A stretch of DNA of 48,757 bases from Clostridia bacterium (GCA_017520505.1 JAFXFN010000007.1:1-48757), one strand, 5' to 3'; positions 25,432-33,412 are shown, counted from the stretch's first letter. A program made the numbers and translations. The notes: generated from the letters alone by a model not told the origin.

Positions 25432-25884
25432 ATGATGTTTAAGTTATTAGTAAAACTGATTGAAAAATTGCTCGGTGTAGCAGGTGACGGTGAAGGTCCT
25501 CGTGCCGATGTGTTTTTACCCGACAAGCTGCTTGCGATGTCGCTCGGCTTTATGCTTCTCGGCATCGGCTGCGGTGTTTATGCGGCATTCAATTTTGAAG
25601 TATGGGCGATGATCGGCTGTGCTTTGGGCTTTATCCTCGGAATTTTCGCAATGCTTTGTTGGAGAAATCAATGTATACACGTCATATCAGAAGAACAGTT
25701 TACATACACAACAATGTTCGGAAGAACGTATACATATTCATTTTCCGATATTCAAGGCTTAAGACGGAACAATGATTCTTTGACACTTTTCGTCGCAGGA
25801 AAAAAGGTGCATATAGAAGCAATGGCGCTTATAAGTGAAAGATTTATAATTCTTGTTGACAGGGCTTTGGAGAAAAACGGCTGA
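25432..25884 (+). CDS. Membrane protein with PH-like C-terminal domain
   Basis: 150 residues. Two hydrophobic segments (about 35-55 and 60-80, LLGIGCGVYAAF and FILGIFAMLCW) followed by a beta-rich segment (ISEEQFTYTTMFGRTYTYSF, then DIQGLRRNNDSLTLFV) that resembles bacterial PH-like membrane domains such as DUF6560. A GAGGT lies upstream; ATG 25432 and 25435 are both possible. It follows the C26 gene by nine bases, so it is probably the last gene of the operon, ended by the hairpin at 25976. Function unknown. Confidence 0.7.
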   Translation: MMFKLLVKLIEKLLGVAGDGEGPRADVFLPDKLLAMSLGFMLLGIGCGVYAAFNFEVWAMIGCALGFILGIFAMLCWRNQCIHVISEEQFTYTTMFGRTYTYSFSDIQGLRRNNDSLTLFVAGKKVHIEAMALISERFIILVDRALEKNG

Positions 25885-25975
25885 TTACAAGCAAGTGATG
25901 TGTATTATTACATACGTTGCTTAAATGACGAATTATATAATCTATATCATAGATTGAGTTTATAAAAATTCAAAT

Positions 25976-26002
25976 AAAAAAGCGGTCATTGACCGCTTTT
26001 TT
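25976..26002. terminator. Bidirectional terminator
   Basis: Six As, a stem formed by GCGGTCA and TGACCGC, and six Ts. It serves the operon ending at 25884 and the leftward xre gene ending at 26034. Confidence 0.85.
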
Positions 26003-26033
26003 GTATCATTTAGACATTATGCCACAGCAAAAT

Positions 26034-26252
26034 TCAAAAGTTGCTGCGAGGATACGGAGTTTTTACATCGGTAAGTCCTAAAATATAATCGACAGATACG
26101 TTATAGAAAATTGCGATTTTTACAAGCATTTCAATCGGTATTTGCCTTTTTCCGTTTTCATACTGTGAATATGTGTTTTGCTTTACGTGTAAAAATTCTG
26201 CCATTTGAATTTGCGATATGTCGGAATCTTCTCTCAAATCTTTAAGCCGCAT
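26034..26252 (-). CDS. XRE-family transcriptional regulator
   Basis: 72 residues, almost only a helix-turn-helix: MRLKDLREDSDISQIQMAEF, then KQNTYSQYENGKRQIP (recognition helix region) and VSVDYILGLTD. This is the compact Cro/CI type often linked to mobile elements or stress modules. ATG 26252 follows AAAGGGGA by six bases; the ATG at 26306 would lie within the operator and is rejected. The strong inverted repeat at 26283-26324 between this gene and the divergent secreted-protein gene is its likely operator, so it should repress both. Confidence 0.88.
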   Translation of the reverse strand: MRLKDLREDSDISQIQMAEFLHVKQNTYSQYENGKRQIPIEMLVKIAIFYNVSVDYILGLTDVKTPYPRSNF

Positions 26253-26282
26253 AAAAATTCCCCTTTTTTGTTCAATTATATA

Positions 26283-26328
26283 TATCGCAAAACGAGATGT
26301 TGACAATTATCTCATTTTGTGATATCAT
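26283..26328 (+). promoter_or_regulatory. Divergent promoter with 16-bp-arm operator
   Basis: Inverted repeat: TATCGCAAAACGAGAT (26283-26298) and ATCTCATTTTGTGATA (26309-26324), 14 of 16 positions paired, 10-base spacer. The rightward promoter TTGACA (26300-26305), 17 bases, TATCAT (26323-26328) is embedded in it, so a bound regulator would block RNA polymerase. A TATATAAT stretch on the other strand may be the xre -10. Confidence 0.8.
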
Positions 26329-26390
26329 TTTTGAAATACGACTGCATTGCAAAATTACATTTCGAAAAAATGTAAAAAGAGGAACATAAA

Positions 26391-26699
26391 ATGAAGAAGA
26401 TTTCATTGAAATACATAGTCTGTTTGATATTGATTATAGGCACAGTTTCAGTATACAACAGCAATATTGTTGATACTATTTACGCTACATCTAAGAAATA
26501 TCCTCATGAAACCGCAAATGACAAGCCGCTTTATACCCAAGAAAAAGGAAATTATCACGGTCACATTTATACCGGCGGTTCGTACAGTAAAAAATATCAT
26601 TACGAAGAAAAGTGCGCAGGCAAAAACAGCCACGAAATAACTTGGGAAAAGGCTCAAAGTCTAAAATTAGGTCCTTGCGGAACCTGTGTTTTAAAATAA
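26391..26699 (+). CDS. Small secreted protein with Ada-like cysteine motif
   Basis: 102 residues. A signal peptide (about 1-31, ending TIYA) and a short C-terminal module KYHYEEKCAGKNSHEITWE followed by LKLGPCGTC. The spacing His-x4-Cys ... PCGTC resembles the metal-binding module of Ada and of many secreted Gram-positive proteins, normally written YHxxxC...A...G..PCxxC. Here it would bind zinc through one His and three Cys, outside the cell. Its promoter overlaps the XRE operator, so it is probably the regulated target. AGAGGAA precedes the ATG. Role unknown. Confidence 0.7.
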   Translation: MKKISLKYIVCLILIIGTVSVYNSNIVDTIYATSKKYPHETANDKPLYTQEKGNYHGHIYTGGSYSKKYHYEEKCAGKNSHEITWEKAQSLKLGPCGTCVLK

Positions 26700-26711
26700 C
26701 AAATATTAAAT

Positions 26712-26806
26712 ATTTCCGCAGGAAATCTGCGCCCTTACCCGTGGGCAGTTTGCGTGTGGTTCGCTATACGAACCACACGCAAACTGTGGGGGGGACGGGC
26801 GGGCGC
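26712..26806 (+). repeat. Structured intergenic repeat type C, copy 3
   Basis: P1 ATTTCC (26712-26717) with GGAAAT (26721-26726), P2 GCGCCC (26729-26734) with GGGCGC (26801-26806), P3 CCCGT (26738-26742) with ACGGG (26795-26799), changed at several positions on both strands relative to copies 1 and 2. The inner hairpin is long, with GTTTGCGTG/CACGCAAAC-type arms. Confidence 0.85.
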
Positions 26807-26918
26807 AGCGGAAGCAAAAAACGAGGTGTATAAAAATGGTAAACATTTTCGAACCAACTCCCCTTATATGCCACTTTGCTGCTGTCAATACAGGGCACAG
26901 TAATTTTGCAAAAAAATA

Positions 26919-26947
26919 TTTACATTAAATCTGCGATGTGGTATAAT
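26919..26947 (+). promoter_or_regulatory. Promoter of the DUF5071-like gene
   Basis: TTTACA (26919-26924), 17 bases, TATAAT (26942-26947), 23 bases before the start codon. Confidence 0.72.
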
Positions 26948-26970
26948 GAAATAAAGCGAGGTGGAATATA

Positions 26971-27396
26971 ATGACATATAGCATTGATGAATTATATAAT
27001 CTATTCATGTGGGATAATCAATTATCTGATGAAGAAAACGAAATCAAGACACAAAAAGGAATTGAGGCAGCCAAGCAAATAAAGAATCTCTTTCCCTTTA
27101 TGCAACCAATTATCGTTCCCCCGGAAAAAAGCAAGATGGTTTGGGAACCATGTGCCAAGGTTGTTGCTATGCGAAGCGATAAAGAATTAGAGCCATTTAT
27201 GTTTATTCTTTTAGAATGGATACAGGATCTCAATTGGCCCGGTGCGATGATAATTTATGATAGACTAACTCAAATTCCTTACAACATCATCGAATTTGCA
27301 TTTATGCATTCTCGCACAAAAGCAGAACAAACAAATGATTCGTGTTGGCTGAATGTGCTCAATGATTTATATGAAGATATAATGAAAAAGGCTTGA
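26971..27396 (+). CDS. DUF5071-like protein
   Basis: 141 residues, soluble, helical. The segment FILLEWIQDLNWPGAMIIYD fits the core I recall for DUF5071 (LLEWLQDxNWPVA), a short HEAT-like domain found in scattered bacteria, sometimes as a presumed immunity or bystander protein. No toxin gene is adjacent, so no immunity role can be claimed. Its own promoter and a tight terminator make it a monocistronic unit. GAGGTGGA precedes the ATG. The stop codon lies inside the terminator stem. Confidence 0.7.
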   Translation: MTYSIDELYNLFMWDNQLSDEENEIKTQKGIEAAKQIKNLFPFMQPIIVPPEKSKMVWEPCAKVVAMRSDKELEPFMFILLEWIQDLNWPGAMIIYDRLTQIPYNIIEFAFMHSRTKAEQTNDSCWLNVLNDLYEDIMKKA

Positions 27397-27418
27397 CCGG
27401 TCGTTGGTCAAGCCTTTT
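27386..27418. terminator. Shared convergent terminator
   Basis: AAAAGGCTTGACC (27386-27398) pairs perfectly with GGTCAAGCCTTTT (27406-27418). It lies between the convergent stops of the DUF5071 gene and spoVAC. Confidence 0.85.
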
Positions 27419-27419
27419 G

Positions 27420-27860
27420 TCAAAGAATAGAGCATATCCAATAAACAACACCGTAAATTACGCTTGCAACAACTCCGTATACGATAACGGGGCCCGCAAC
27501 GGTGAACATTTTCGCACCCACGCCCATTATATACCCCTCGCTTTTCGTATCAAGTGCGGGCGAGGTCATCGCATTTGAAAAGCCCGTTATCGGAACAAGC
27601 GTGCCTGCCCCTGCGTGCTTTGCAATTTTATCGAAAATACCGAGCGACGTAAGAAGCGCCGCAATAAAAATAAGCGTTACCGACACGAGCGTTTGCGCTG
27701 TTTTTTCATCGATAAAATTTTTGTATATATCAAAAAAACATTCACCGAGGACACATATAGATCCTCCCGAAATAAAAGCAAGCGTGCAGTTTTTCCCCGA
27801 CTTTGATTTTGCCGCCCTTGCCTTTGCGTATGTTCTGTAATCCTTTTTACTTTCAAACAT
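27420..27860 (-). CDS. spoVAC: Stage V sporulation protein AC (SpoVAC)
   Basis: Membrane channel protein needed for dipicolinic acid uptake into the forespore. 146 residues: a basic N-terminus, then four or five hydrophobic segments with the family blocks FIAALLTSLGIFDKIAKHAG, GAGTLVPITGFSNAM and EGYIMGVGAKMFTVAGPV. Start taken at ATG 27860, six bases after GGAGG; the ATG at 27866 directly abuts the RBS. It is normally followed by spoVAD and spoVAE; here it stands alone, so it is either a dispersed paralogue or the spoVA set is split. Indicates a sporulating ancestry. A forespore sigma-factor promoter could not be assigned with confidence. Confidence 0.87.
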   Translation of the reverse strand: MFESKKDYRTYAKARAAKSKSGKNCTLAFISGGSICVLGECFFDIYKNFIDEKTAQTLVSVTLIFIAALLTSLGIFDKIAKHAGAGTLVPITGFSNAMTSPALDTKSEGYIMGVGAKMFTVAGPVIVYGVVASVIYGVVYWICSIL

Positions 27861-27926
27861 AAACATCCTCCGAATAATAATATGTATTTATTATTTATAT
27901 TTGCACTTATTATATACGCAGGGAGA

Positions 27927-27955
27927 TTGACTTTTTGCGTTCATTGGTGTAAAAT
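27927..27955 (+). promoter_or_regulatory. Promoter of the peptidase-amidase gene
   Basis: TTGACT (27927-27932), 17 bases, TAAAAT (27950-27955), about 31 bases before the start codon. Confidence 0.65.
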
Positions 27956-27986
27956 AAAGGTATAAAATATAGTAAAGGATCTCAAA

Positions 27987-29573
27987 ATGAAAAGATATTC
28001 CGTTAATTTAGACATAGACAAAAATTTCTATCATCCCGATGTTGATCTTCATCACAGAACGATTTGCCTTTTTGCAAACGAATTTTCGGGTGAATGTGAA
28101 AATTTGAAATTTTATAACGACGGTCTGACACTCGACGGTGCGGACACGGGTGTATTTATTTCAGATGAAATAGAAACAGACGCATTTGACGTTATGACAG
28201 CATCGTGGAATGCACGCACGTACGGCGGTACTGTAAGAGTATCGGCAAGCGTTGACGGTGAAAGCTGGTTTTCCTGGGGTGTTTGGTCAAGTGAAAAAGG
28301 TGCTTCAAAATCGGAAAGCAGTGTCGGCGTCGGCGGCAAGATGGAAACCGACATTCTTACGTTTGACGAAAAACACACCTCGTTCAGATTCAAAATTGAG
28401 ATAACGAAGGGCGAAAAAGCCCCCGTTTTGTACTCCGTTTGCTTTGCAAGAAACACGGAAAACGGTAAATTACCGAAAACAGAGCAGTTCATAGCGCACA
28501 ATAAGATTCCCGTAAGAATTCAGGGAACAGTTCCCGTGATAGGTCACAGAATATGCTCTCCCACTTCCCTTTCAATGGCACTTGACCACGTTGATCACAG
28601 CATCAGTATGGAAGAAACAGCTGAAAAGGTTTTTGACTACGGCGACAATATTTACGGCAACTGGTCATTTAACACGTCTTTCCCCGGTGAGCTCGGTTTT
28701 CACTCATTCCTCGATTTTTACGACGGCGATGCTCTCAAATACGCACTTTCGCAAGGCTTTCCCGTTGCATGCTCAATAAAGGTTGCCGAGGGAATGCTTA
28801 CAAAAAGCGGTTACCCCGAAAGAAAAACAAACGGACATCTTTTGCTTGTCACGGGTTTTGTAACGAAGAATGGCGATGACTGGCTTTATATAAACGATCC
28901 CGCTGTGCCAAGCGGAAAAATAACCGTGCTTTTATCTGAATTTATGGAAATATGGAGATACGGTGCGGCTTACATCGTACAGCCGAAGCCTGAAAGATAC
29001 GTGACGTATCTTTGCCACGGACATGAGGACGAAATGCCCGTAATTGCCGACATCGTTGACAAGACTCACGTAAACAGAAGATACGAAAGAGGACAAGTCG
29101 GTGCAAAATATGTCGTCATTCATAACACCGACAACTGGCGAGAGGGTGCAGGTGCAAAGGCTCATTCTTCTTATCTCAAAAACTTCAAGCAAGGTGACAG
29201 ACCTCTCGGCTGGCACTACACGGTAGACGATGAAGCAATATATAAATCCCTGCCCGAGGAAGAAGCGGGATACCACGCAGGCGACGGCGGTGAGGGTGAG
29301 GGCAACCTTTACGGCATCGGCATTGAAATATGCTTAAACAAGCAGCCGAGAGGCGAAAAGCCGTCGGAAGCATTCATCAAGGCTGTTAAAAACACAGCAA
29401 TACTTGCCGCTGAGCTTATGAAGAAATATGATCTGCCGATCGAGGCAGTACGTCAGCACAATTCATTTTCGGGTAAAAACTGCCCGTCTTGTATGCGTGA
29501 AAACGATATGTGGGATGATTTTATAAGCGATGTTTTATCCCACTATAATTCGATAGAAGATACAATACTTTAA
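27987..29573 (+). CDS. C39-like cysteine peptidase fused to N-acetylmuramoyl-L-alanine amidase
   Basis: 528 residues in three parts: an N-terminal beta-rich region (about 1-155), a C39_2-like papain-fold domain (about 175-335; Cys190 in [14 protein letters not shown], His284 in NGHLLLVTG, Asp304 in INDP), and an Amidase_2/T7-lysozyme-like domain (about 370-520). In the last, His379 (VVIHNTDNW), His491 and Cys499 ([13 protein letters not shown]) are the zinc ligands, and Tyr411 and Lys497 match the catalytic pair. The pairing could cut both cross-bridge or stem peptides and the amide link of murein. No signal peptide is visible, so it acts inside the cell, in the mother cell, or leaves by lysis. 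Downstream nfo follows at 17 bp. Confidence 0.85.
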   Translation: MKRYSVNLDIDKNFYHPDVDLHHRTICLFANEFSGECENLKFYNDGLTLDGADTGVFISDEIETDAFDVMTASWNARTYGGTVRVSASVDGESWFSWGVWSSEKGASKSESSVGVGGKMETDILTFDEKHTSFRFKIEITKGEKAPVLYSVCFARNTENGKLPKTEQFIAHNKIPVRIQGTVPVIGHRICSPTSLSMALDHVDHSISMEETAEKVFDYGDNIYGNWSFNTSFPGELGFHSFLDFYDGDALKYALSQGFPVACSIKVAEGMLTKSGYPERKTNGHLLLVTGFVTKNGDDWLYINDPAVPSGKITVLLSEFMEIWRYGAAYIVQPKPERYVTYLCHGHEDEMPVIADIVDKTHVNRRYERGQVGAKYVVIHNTDNWREGAGAKAHSSYLKNFKQGDRPLGWHYTVDDEAIYKSLPEEEAGYHAGDGGEGEGNLYGIGIEICLNKQPRGEKPSEAFIKAVKNTAILAAELMKKYDLPIEAVRQHNSFSGKNCPSCMRENDMWDDFISDVLSHYNSIEDTIL

Positions 29574-29590
29574 CCAAAGGAGGAGAAAAT

Positions 29591-30424
29591 ATGCTTCATA
29601 TAGGATGTCATCTTTCATCATCCGTAGGATATGAAAATATGGTAAAAACAGCACTTTCAATAGGTGCTGACACATTTCAGTTTTTCACGAGAAATCCCAG
29701 GGGAAGCAAGTCGAAAGCCCCCGACTTTGAAGATATGCGCCGTGCGACCGAGCTTATGAAAGCGAATAATTTTGCCCCTGCTGTGGCGCATGCGCCGTAC
29801 ACGCTCAACCCCGCTTCATCAAAGGAGGAAGTGCGTGCGTTCGCCTACGATATATTCCTTGATGACTTGAAAATTCTTGAAAATCTCCCCGGAAACTATT
29901 ACAATTTCCATCCCGGCTCACACCTCGGCGACGGAAGCGTTGAGGGTGTAAAGCGCACAACGGATATATTAAACCGTGTTTTAACACCCGAACTGCACAC
30001 AACCGTGCTTATTGAAACGATGGCGGGCAAGGGCAGTGAGATCGGCGCAAGCTTTGAGGAAATAAAGTCAATCATCGACGGCGTGGAGCTTCGTGGAAAG
30101 CTTGGCGTTTGTCTTGACACCTGCCACATCTCCGACGGCGGATACGACGTTATAAATGAATTTGAAAAGGTGCTTGACGAGTTTGATAAGATAATCGGAC
30201 TTGATATGCTTTGCGCCATACACTTGAATGACAGCAAAAATCCGTCGGGAGCTAAAAAAGACCGCCACGAAAAAATAGGTGACGGCTTTATAGGTCTTGA
30301 TTCGATAACGAAAATTATAAATTCGCCACGTCTTTTGGGCAAGCCGTTTGTGCTTGAAACACCCAACGAGCTTGACGGGTACGAAAAGGAAATAGCACTC
30401 TTAAAAACACTTTATACGCTTTGA
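29591..30424 (+). CDS. nfo: Endonuclease IV (AP endonuclease)
   Basis: Cleaves DNA 5' of abasic sites in base-excision repair. 277 residues, the usual length. Zinc-binding TIM-barrel motifs in order: [85 protein letters not shown] and LETPNE. AAAGGAGG before the ATG. It probably shares the promoter at 27927 with the C39-amidase gene; such a pair would make sense for a spore protein set, but no sporulation control was identified. Confidence 0.95.
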   Translation: MLHIGCHLSSSVGYENMVKTALSIGADTFQFFTRNPRGSKSKAPDFEDMRRATELMKANNFAPAVAHAPYTLNPASSKEEVRAFAYDIFLDDLKILENLPGNYYNFHPGSHLGDGSVEGVKRTTDILNRVLTPELHTTVLIETMAGKGSEIGASFEEIKSIIDGVELRGKLGVCLDTCHISDGGYDVINEFEKVLDEFDKIIGLDMLCAIHLNDSKNPSGAKKDRHEKIGDGFIGLDSITKIINSPRLLGKPFVLETPNELDGYEKEIALLKTLYTL

Positions 30425-30455
30425 AATTCGTAATTCTGAATACGTTTTGACAACT

Positions 30456-30526
30456 GCGCACCTGCCTGCCCCCCACAGTTGACAGGCGACTGCCACAGGC
30501 GTGGTGCGCACACCGCTTTGCGGTGT
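30456..30526 (-). repeat. Structured intergenic repeat type C, copy 4
   Basis: Read on the minus strand. P1 ACACCGC with GCGGTGT (30510-30526), a completely different sequence but the same hairpin position. P2 GCGCACC with GGTGCGC (30456-30462 with 30503-30509) and P3 GCCTG with CAGGC (30464-30468 with 30496-30500). The conserved CTGTGGGGGG is kept. Shows that the stems, not their sequence, are conserved. Confidence 0.8.
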
Positions 30527-30539
30527 ATAAACGAAAACA

Positions 30540-30575
30540 CAGCCGACTCTAATTAATTGAGTCGGCTGATTTTTT
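30540..30575. terminator. Bidirectional terminator
   Basis: CAGCCGACTC (30540-30549) pairs with GAGTCGGCTG (30559-30568), then ATTTTTT. It serves nfo rightward and the PqqD-like gene leftward. Confidence 0.85.
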
Positions 30576-30933
30576 ATTTGTTATTTTCGGTATTTACCCA
30601 CTCAACGAAACCGTAGCTGTCGAGGATCTGAAAATACTTTGCAAGTCGTGGGTAAAGGGGTTCTGCCTTTTCTGCAAATTTTTCTTTTACTCGTTCGCCG
30701 AGGGCTGTTATGTCCTCGCCGCCGTCGCTTATCTTCCACACAAAGCTTCCGAATTCATCGAGGTGTATATAGCTTATTTTCGGCTTTTTGAAAAGCTTTT
30801 GAGCGATTTTATTAAACACGCCCTTGTTTTCAATATTGAGCGTTACGATACCGTCTTTTTCCGTCCAGTCAATACCCGTTTTTCTTTTGGGTATTCTGTC
30901 AAGATAATTCTCCGCTTGTTTATTTTTCTTCAT
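30574..30933 (-). CDS. PqqD-like protein (RiPP recognition-element fold)
   Basis: 119 residues with a basic N-terminal 20 residues and a PqqD-type winged-helix core: IHLDEFGSFVWKISDGGEDI and LYPRLAKYFQILDSYGFVEW. PqqD proteins bind leader peptides and present them to radical SAM or other maturases. No precursor or maturase is nearby. The ATG overlaps the stop of the OPT transporter gene (TAATG), so the two are translated together. It may be a transporter-associated peptide-binding subunit; that is my inference. Confidence 0.78.
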   Translation of the reverse strand: MKKNKQAENYLDRIPKRKTGIDWTEKDGIVTLNIENKGVFNKIAQKLFKKPKISYIHLDEFGSFVWKISDGGEDITALGERVKEKFAEKAEPLYPRLAKYFQILDSYGFVEWVNTENNK

Positions 30934-32840
30934 TATTTACGTTTTTTGAGAAGTGAGAACTTCAGAACGCTGAAAATGATAAGACCGAATACAACAAGGC
31001 TTACGATATTTCCGACAGGCTCTGAAAATCCGAGGTCACCCGAAACGTCGATGACCTGGTCAACGCCTGTTATTGCAAGCACCGCAAGAAGAATACCTAC
31101 AAGGCCTTCGCCTGCGATCATACCCGAGCAGAAAAGAATACCGTCGCTGATTATTGCGTTCTTCTTTTCCTCTTCCTTCTTCATCTTGTCGAATATAAGT
31201 CTTACAACACCGCCCGCCATAATGCAAACGGAAAGGTGGATGGGCAAATATACACCGATTGCAAACGGAAGCACGGGAATACCGACAATTTCAACGGCAA
31301 TACCGATAAATGCGCCGATGAATACGAGTCCCCAAGGGAGATTTCCTTCCATAACACCCTCAACGATCATCTTCATAAGTGTCGCCTGAGGTGCGGCAAG
31401 CGCATCTGTTCCGAAGCCCCATGCGCTGTCAAGCAGGTAAAGCGTTCCGCCGATAGCAAGAGCCGAAGCAATAACACCGATAACCTCGCCTATCTGCTGT
31501 TTTTTAGGTGTTGCGCCGAGAAGGTAACCCGTTTTAAGGTCTTGTGAAGTGTCACCGGAAATTGCCGCAACTATACAGATGATAGAGCCGATTGCAATAG
31601 CACTGCTCATGCCTGCGGCGCCTACCATACCCGTCATTTTAAGAACGATGGTAGCGATAAGAAGCGTTGCGATAGCCATACCGGAAACAGGGTTGTTGCT
31701 GCTTCCGACAAGTCCTACCATACGGGAAGAAACCGTTGCAAAGAAGAAGCCGATAACAACGACGATCACAGCGCCGAGGGGTGAAACGGGAACAGCGGGA
31801 ACGAGCCACATAATGAGCGCAAGAGCAAGAACCACGATAAGCACCACCTTGATGCTGATATCCTTTTCGGTTCTGAGCGTACCTGCTGTCGTACCGTTGT
31901 TTTTCATTGACTTGATCGCACCTGCAAAAGTAGATACGATAATGGGAAGCGATTTGATAAGGCTTATAATACCGCCTGCCGCCAATGCGCCGGCTCCGAT
32001 ATAGCGCACGTAAGTGCTCCAGATGCCGGATGCACCGCCTGCGGCAAAAATTTCACCGACCGTCTGTGTGCCGGGGTATATTACGATGCTTTCGCCGAAC
32101 ATAACTATCATAGGAATGATAACGAGCCAGCTGAGTATACCGCCCGAGAGCATATATGCGGATATTTTCGGACCGCATATATAGCCGACACTCATTACAG
32201 CGGGGTATATCTGCGTACCGACAGCACCTGCAAAGCCTTTAAAAGCAAACGTTATTTCACCTGCGCAAAGCTTAATTCCGTCGATGATGAATTTGAACAC
32301 CGCCGCAATACCCATACCTGCGAAGACCGTGGAAGCGTTAGCGCCTCCCTCCTCGCCTGCAAGAAGGACCTCAGCGCAAGCTGTACCTTCGGGATAAGGC
32401 AGTATGCCGTGTTCCTTAACGATAAGAGCGTTACGCAGCGGTATCATAAAGAATACACCCAAAAGACCGCCGATGAGGGCGATAAGTGTTATCTCGATTA
32501 TACCGGGCTTTTCCATTGTGCCTTCTGATGCCCACAAGAAAAGCGCAGGGAGCGTGAAGATAGCACCTGCGGCAACGGATTCGCCTGCAGAGCCTATAGT
32601 TTGTACAATATTGCTTTCAAGAATAGAGTTTTTGCGCATTATCACACGGATAACGCCCATTGCGATAACCGCCGCAGGAATAGACGCTGACACCGTCATA
32701 CCGACACGAAGACCGAGATAAGCATTTGCCGCACCGAATATGATAGCAAGCAAAATACCCATTACGATTGACGTTACGGTAAACTCAGGTGTGATCTTTT
32801 CCGCAGGGATATACGGTTTGAATTCCTTTTGATCTTTCAT
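30933..32840 (-). CDS. OPT-family oligopeptide transporter
   Basis: 635 residues, polytopic (about 14-16 membrane segments), matching bacterial OPT/YSL-type proteins. FTVTSIVMGILLAIIFGAAN and YLGLRVGMTVSASIPAAV at the N-terminus, then PEGTACAEVLLAGE (the conserved PYPEGTACA segment), GGLLGVFFMIPLR and PFAIGVYLPIHLS. The family imports peptides or metal chelates with protons. I prefer ATG 32840 (MKDQKEF), six bases after GGAG, over ATG 32852, which lacks an RBS. Promoter at 32873-32901. Coupled to the PqqD-like gene. Together with the M42 operon it points to peptide use. Confidence 0.9.
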   Translation of the reverse strand: MKDQKEFKPYIPAEKITPEFTVTSIVMGILLAIIFGAANAYLGLRVGMTVSASIPAAVIAMGVIRVIMRKNSILESNIVQTIGSAGESVAAGAIFTLPALFLWASEGTMEKPGIIEITLIALIGGLLGVFFMIPLRNALIVKEHGILPYPEGTACAEVLLAGEEGGANASTVFAGMGIAAVFKFIIDGIKLCAGEITFAFKGFAGAVGTQIYPAVMSVGYICGPKISAYMLSGGILSWLVIIPMIVMFGESIVIYPGTQTVGEIFAAGGASGIWSTYVRYIGAGALAAGGIISLIKSLPIIVSTFAGAIKSMKNNGTTAGTLRTEKDISIKVVLIVVLALALIMWLVPAVPVSPLGAVIVVVIGFFFATVSSRMVGLVGSSNNPVSGMAIATLLIATIVLKMTGMVGAAGMSSAIAIGSIICIVAAISGDTSQDLKTGYLLGATPKKQQIGEVIGVIASALAIGGTLYLLDSAWGFGTDALAAPQATLMKMIVEGVMEGNLPWGLVFIGAFIGIAVEIVGIPVLPFAIGVYLPIHLSVCIMAGGVVRLIFDKMKKEEEKKNAIISDGILFCSGMIAGEGLVGILLAVLAITGVDQVIDVSGDLGFSEPVGNIVSLVVFGLIIFSVLKFSLLKKRK

Positions 32841-32872
32841 AGAGTTCTCCATTTATTATATTTATTCGATTT

Positions 32873-32901
32873 ATTATATCAAAATACACCTTTTATTTCA
32901 A
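32873..32901 (-). promoter_or_regulatory. Promoter of the OPT-pqqD-like pair
   Basis: Minus strand TTGAAA (32896-32901), 17 bases, TATAAT (32873-32878) with extended TGA. Confidence 0.72.
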
Positions 32902-32987
32902 TAAGTAATATTAATTTGTTACGAATTGTTAAAAATAACTCGCACAAAATACTGCATATACTGTGCAAATTCATAAGATATGATACA

Positions 32988-33401
32988 TCACTGACAAATA
33001 ACGGGTTGCCACGCAAACGGAAGAAGGTCACACACTGCTACTTTTACAATCTCACCGTCATCATCCTTTACTATTACCTTTATATCGGGACAATAATCAA
33101 AAAGCATTTGACGGCAGTTACCGCAGGGAGAAATAACGTAATCGGGCTTTTTATCGTGAACGGAAACTATCGTGTCAAATTCACGCTCACCTGCGGATAT
33201 TGCCGTGCCAATGGTGATATATTCAGCGCACGAGCCGTGAATACCGTCACAGTTGACACCGCTGTATATTTTGCCGTTTTTGCAAAGAAGCGCACAGCCT
33301 ACGGTGTGATTATATACTCCGTCATCGAAATTCTTTTCAAGAACCTCAAGAGCGATTTTAATAAGCTTTTTGTCAGTTTCATTAAGCGGATATTTTTTCA
33401 T
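32988..33401 (-). CDS. cdd: Cytidine deaminase
   Basis: Deaminates cytidine/deoxycytidine in pyrimidine salvage. 137 residues. Zinc site: GSCAEYITIGTA (Cys and catalytic Glu) and SPCGNCRQ (two Cys), the three-cysteine tetrameric type. The N-terminus has HTVGCALLCKNGKIYSGVN. By sequence it is close to the blasticidin-S-deaminase-like branch, so an alternative nucleoside substrate is possible. AGGTG precedes the ATG. It follows the pyrophosphatase-like gene with an 11-bp gap and shares its promoter at 33769-33797. Confidence 0.87.
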   Translation of the reverse strand: MKKYPLNETDKKLIKIALEVLEKNFDDGVYNHTVGCALLCKNGKIYSGVNCDGIHGSCAEYITIGTAISAGEREFDTIVSVHDKKPDYVISPCGNCRQMLFDYCPDIKVIVKDDDGEIVKVAVCDLLPFAWQPVICQ

Positions 33402-33412
33402 ATTATTTCACC

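Noticed and set aside
26706..26888. 60-codon minus-strand frame with GVGSKMFTI
   Set aside because: It runs through type C repeat copy 3; kept only as a possible short spoVA-like remnant.
30763..31389. 208-codon plus-strand frame
   Set aside because: Shadow of the PqqD-like and OPT genes.
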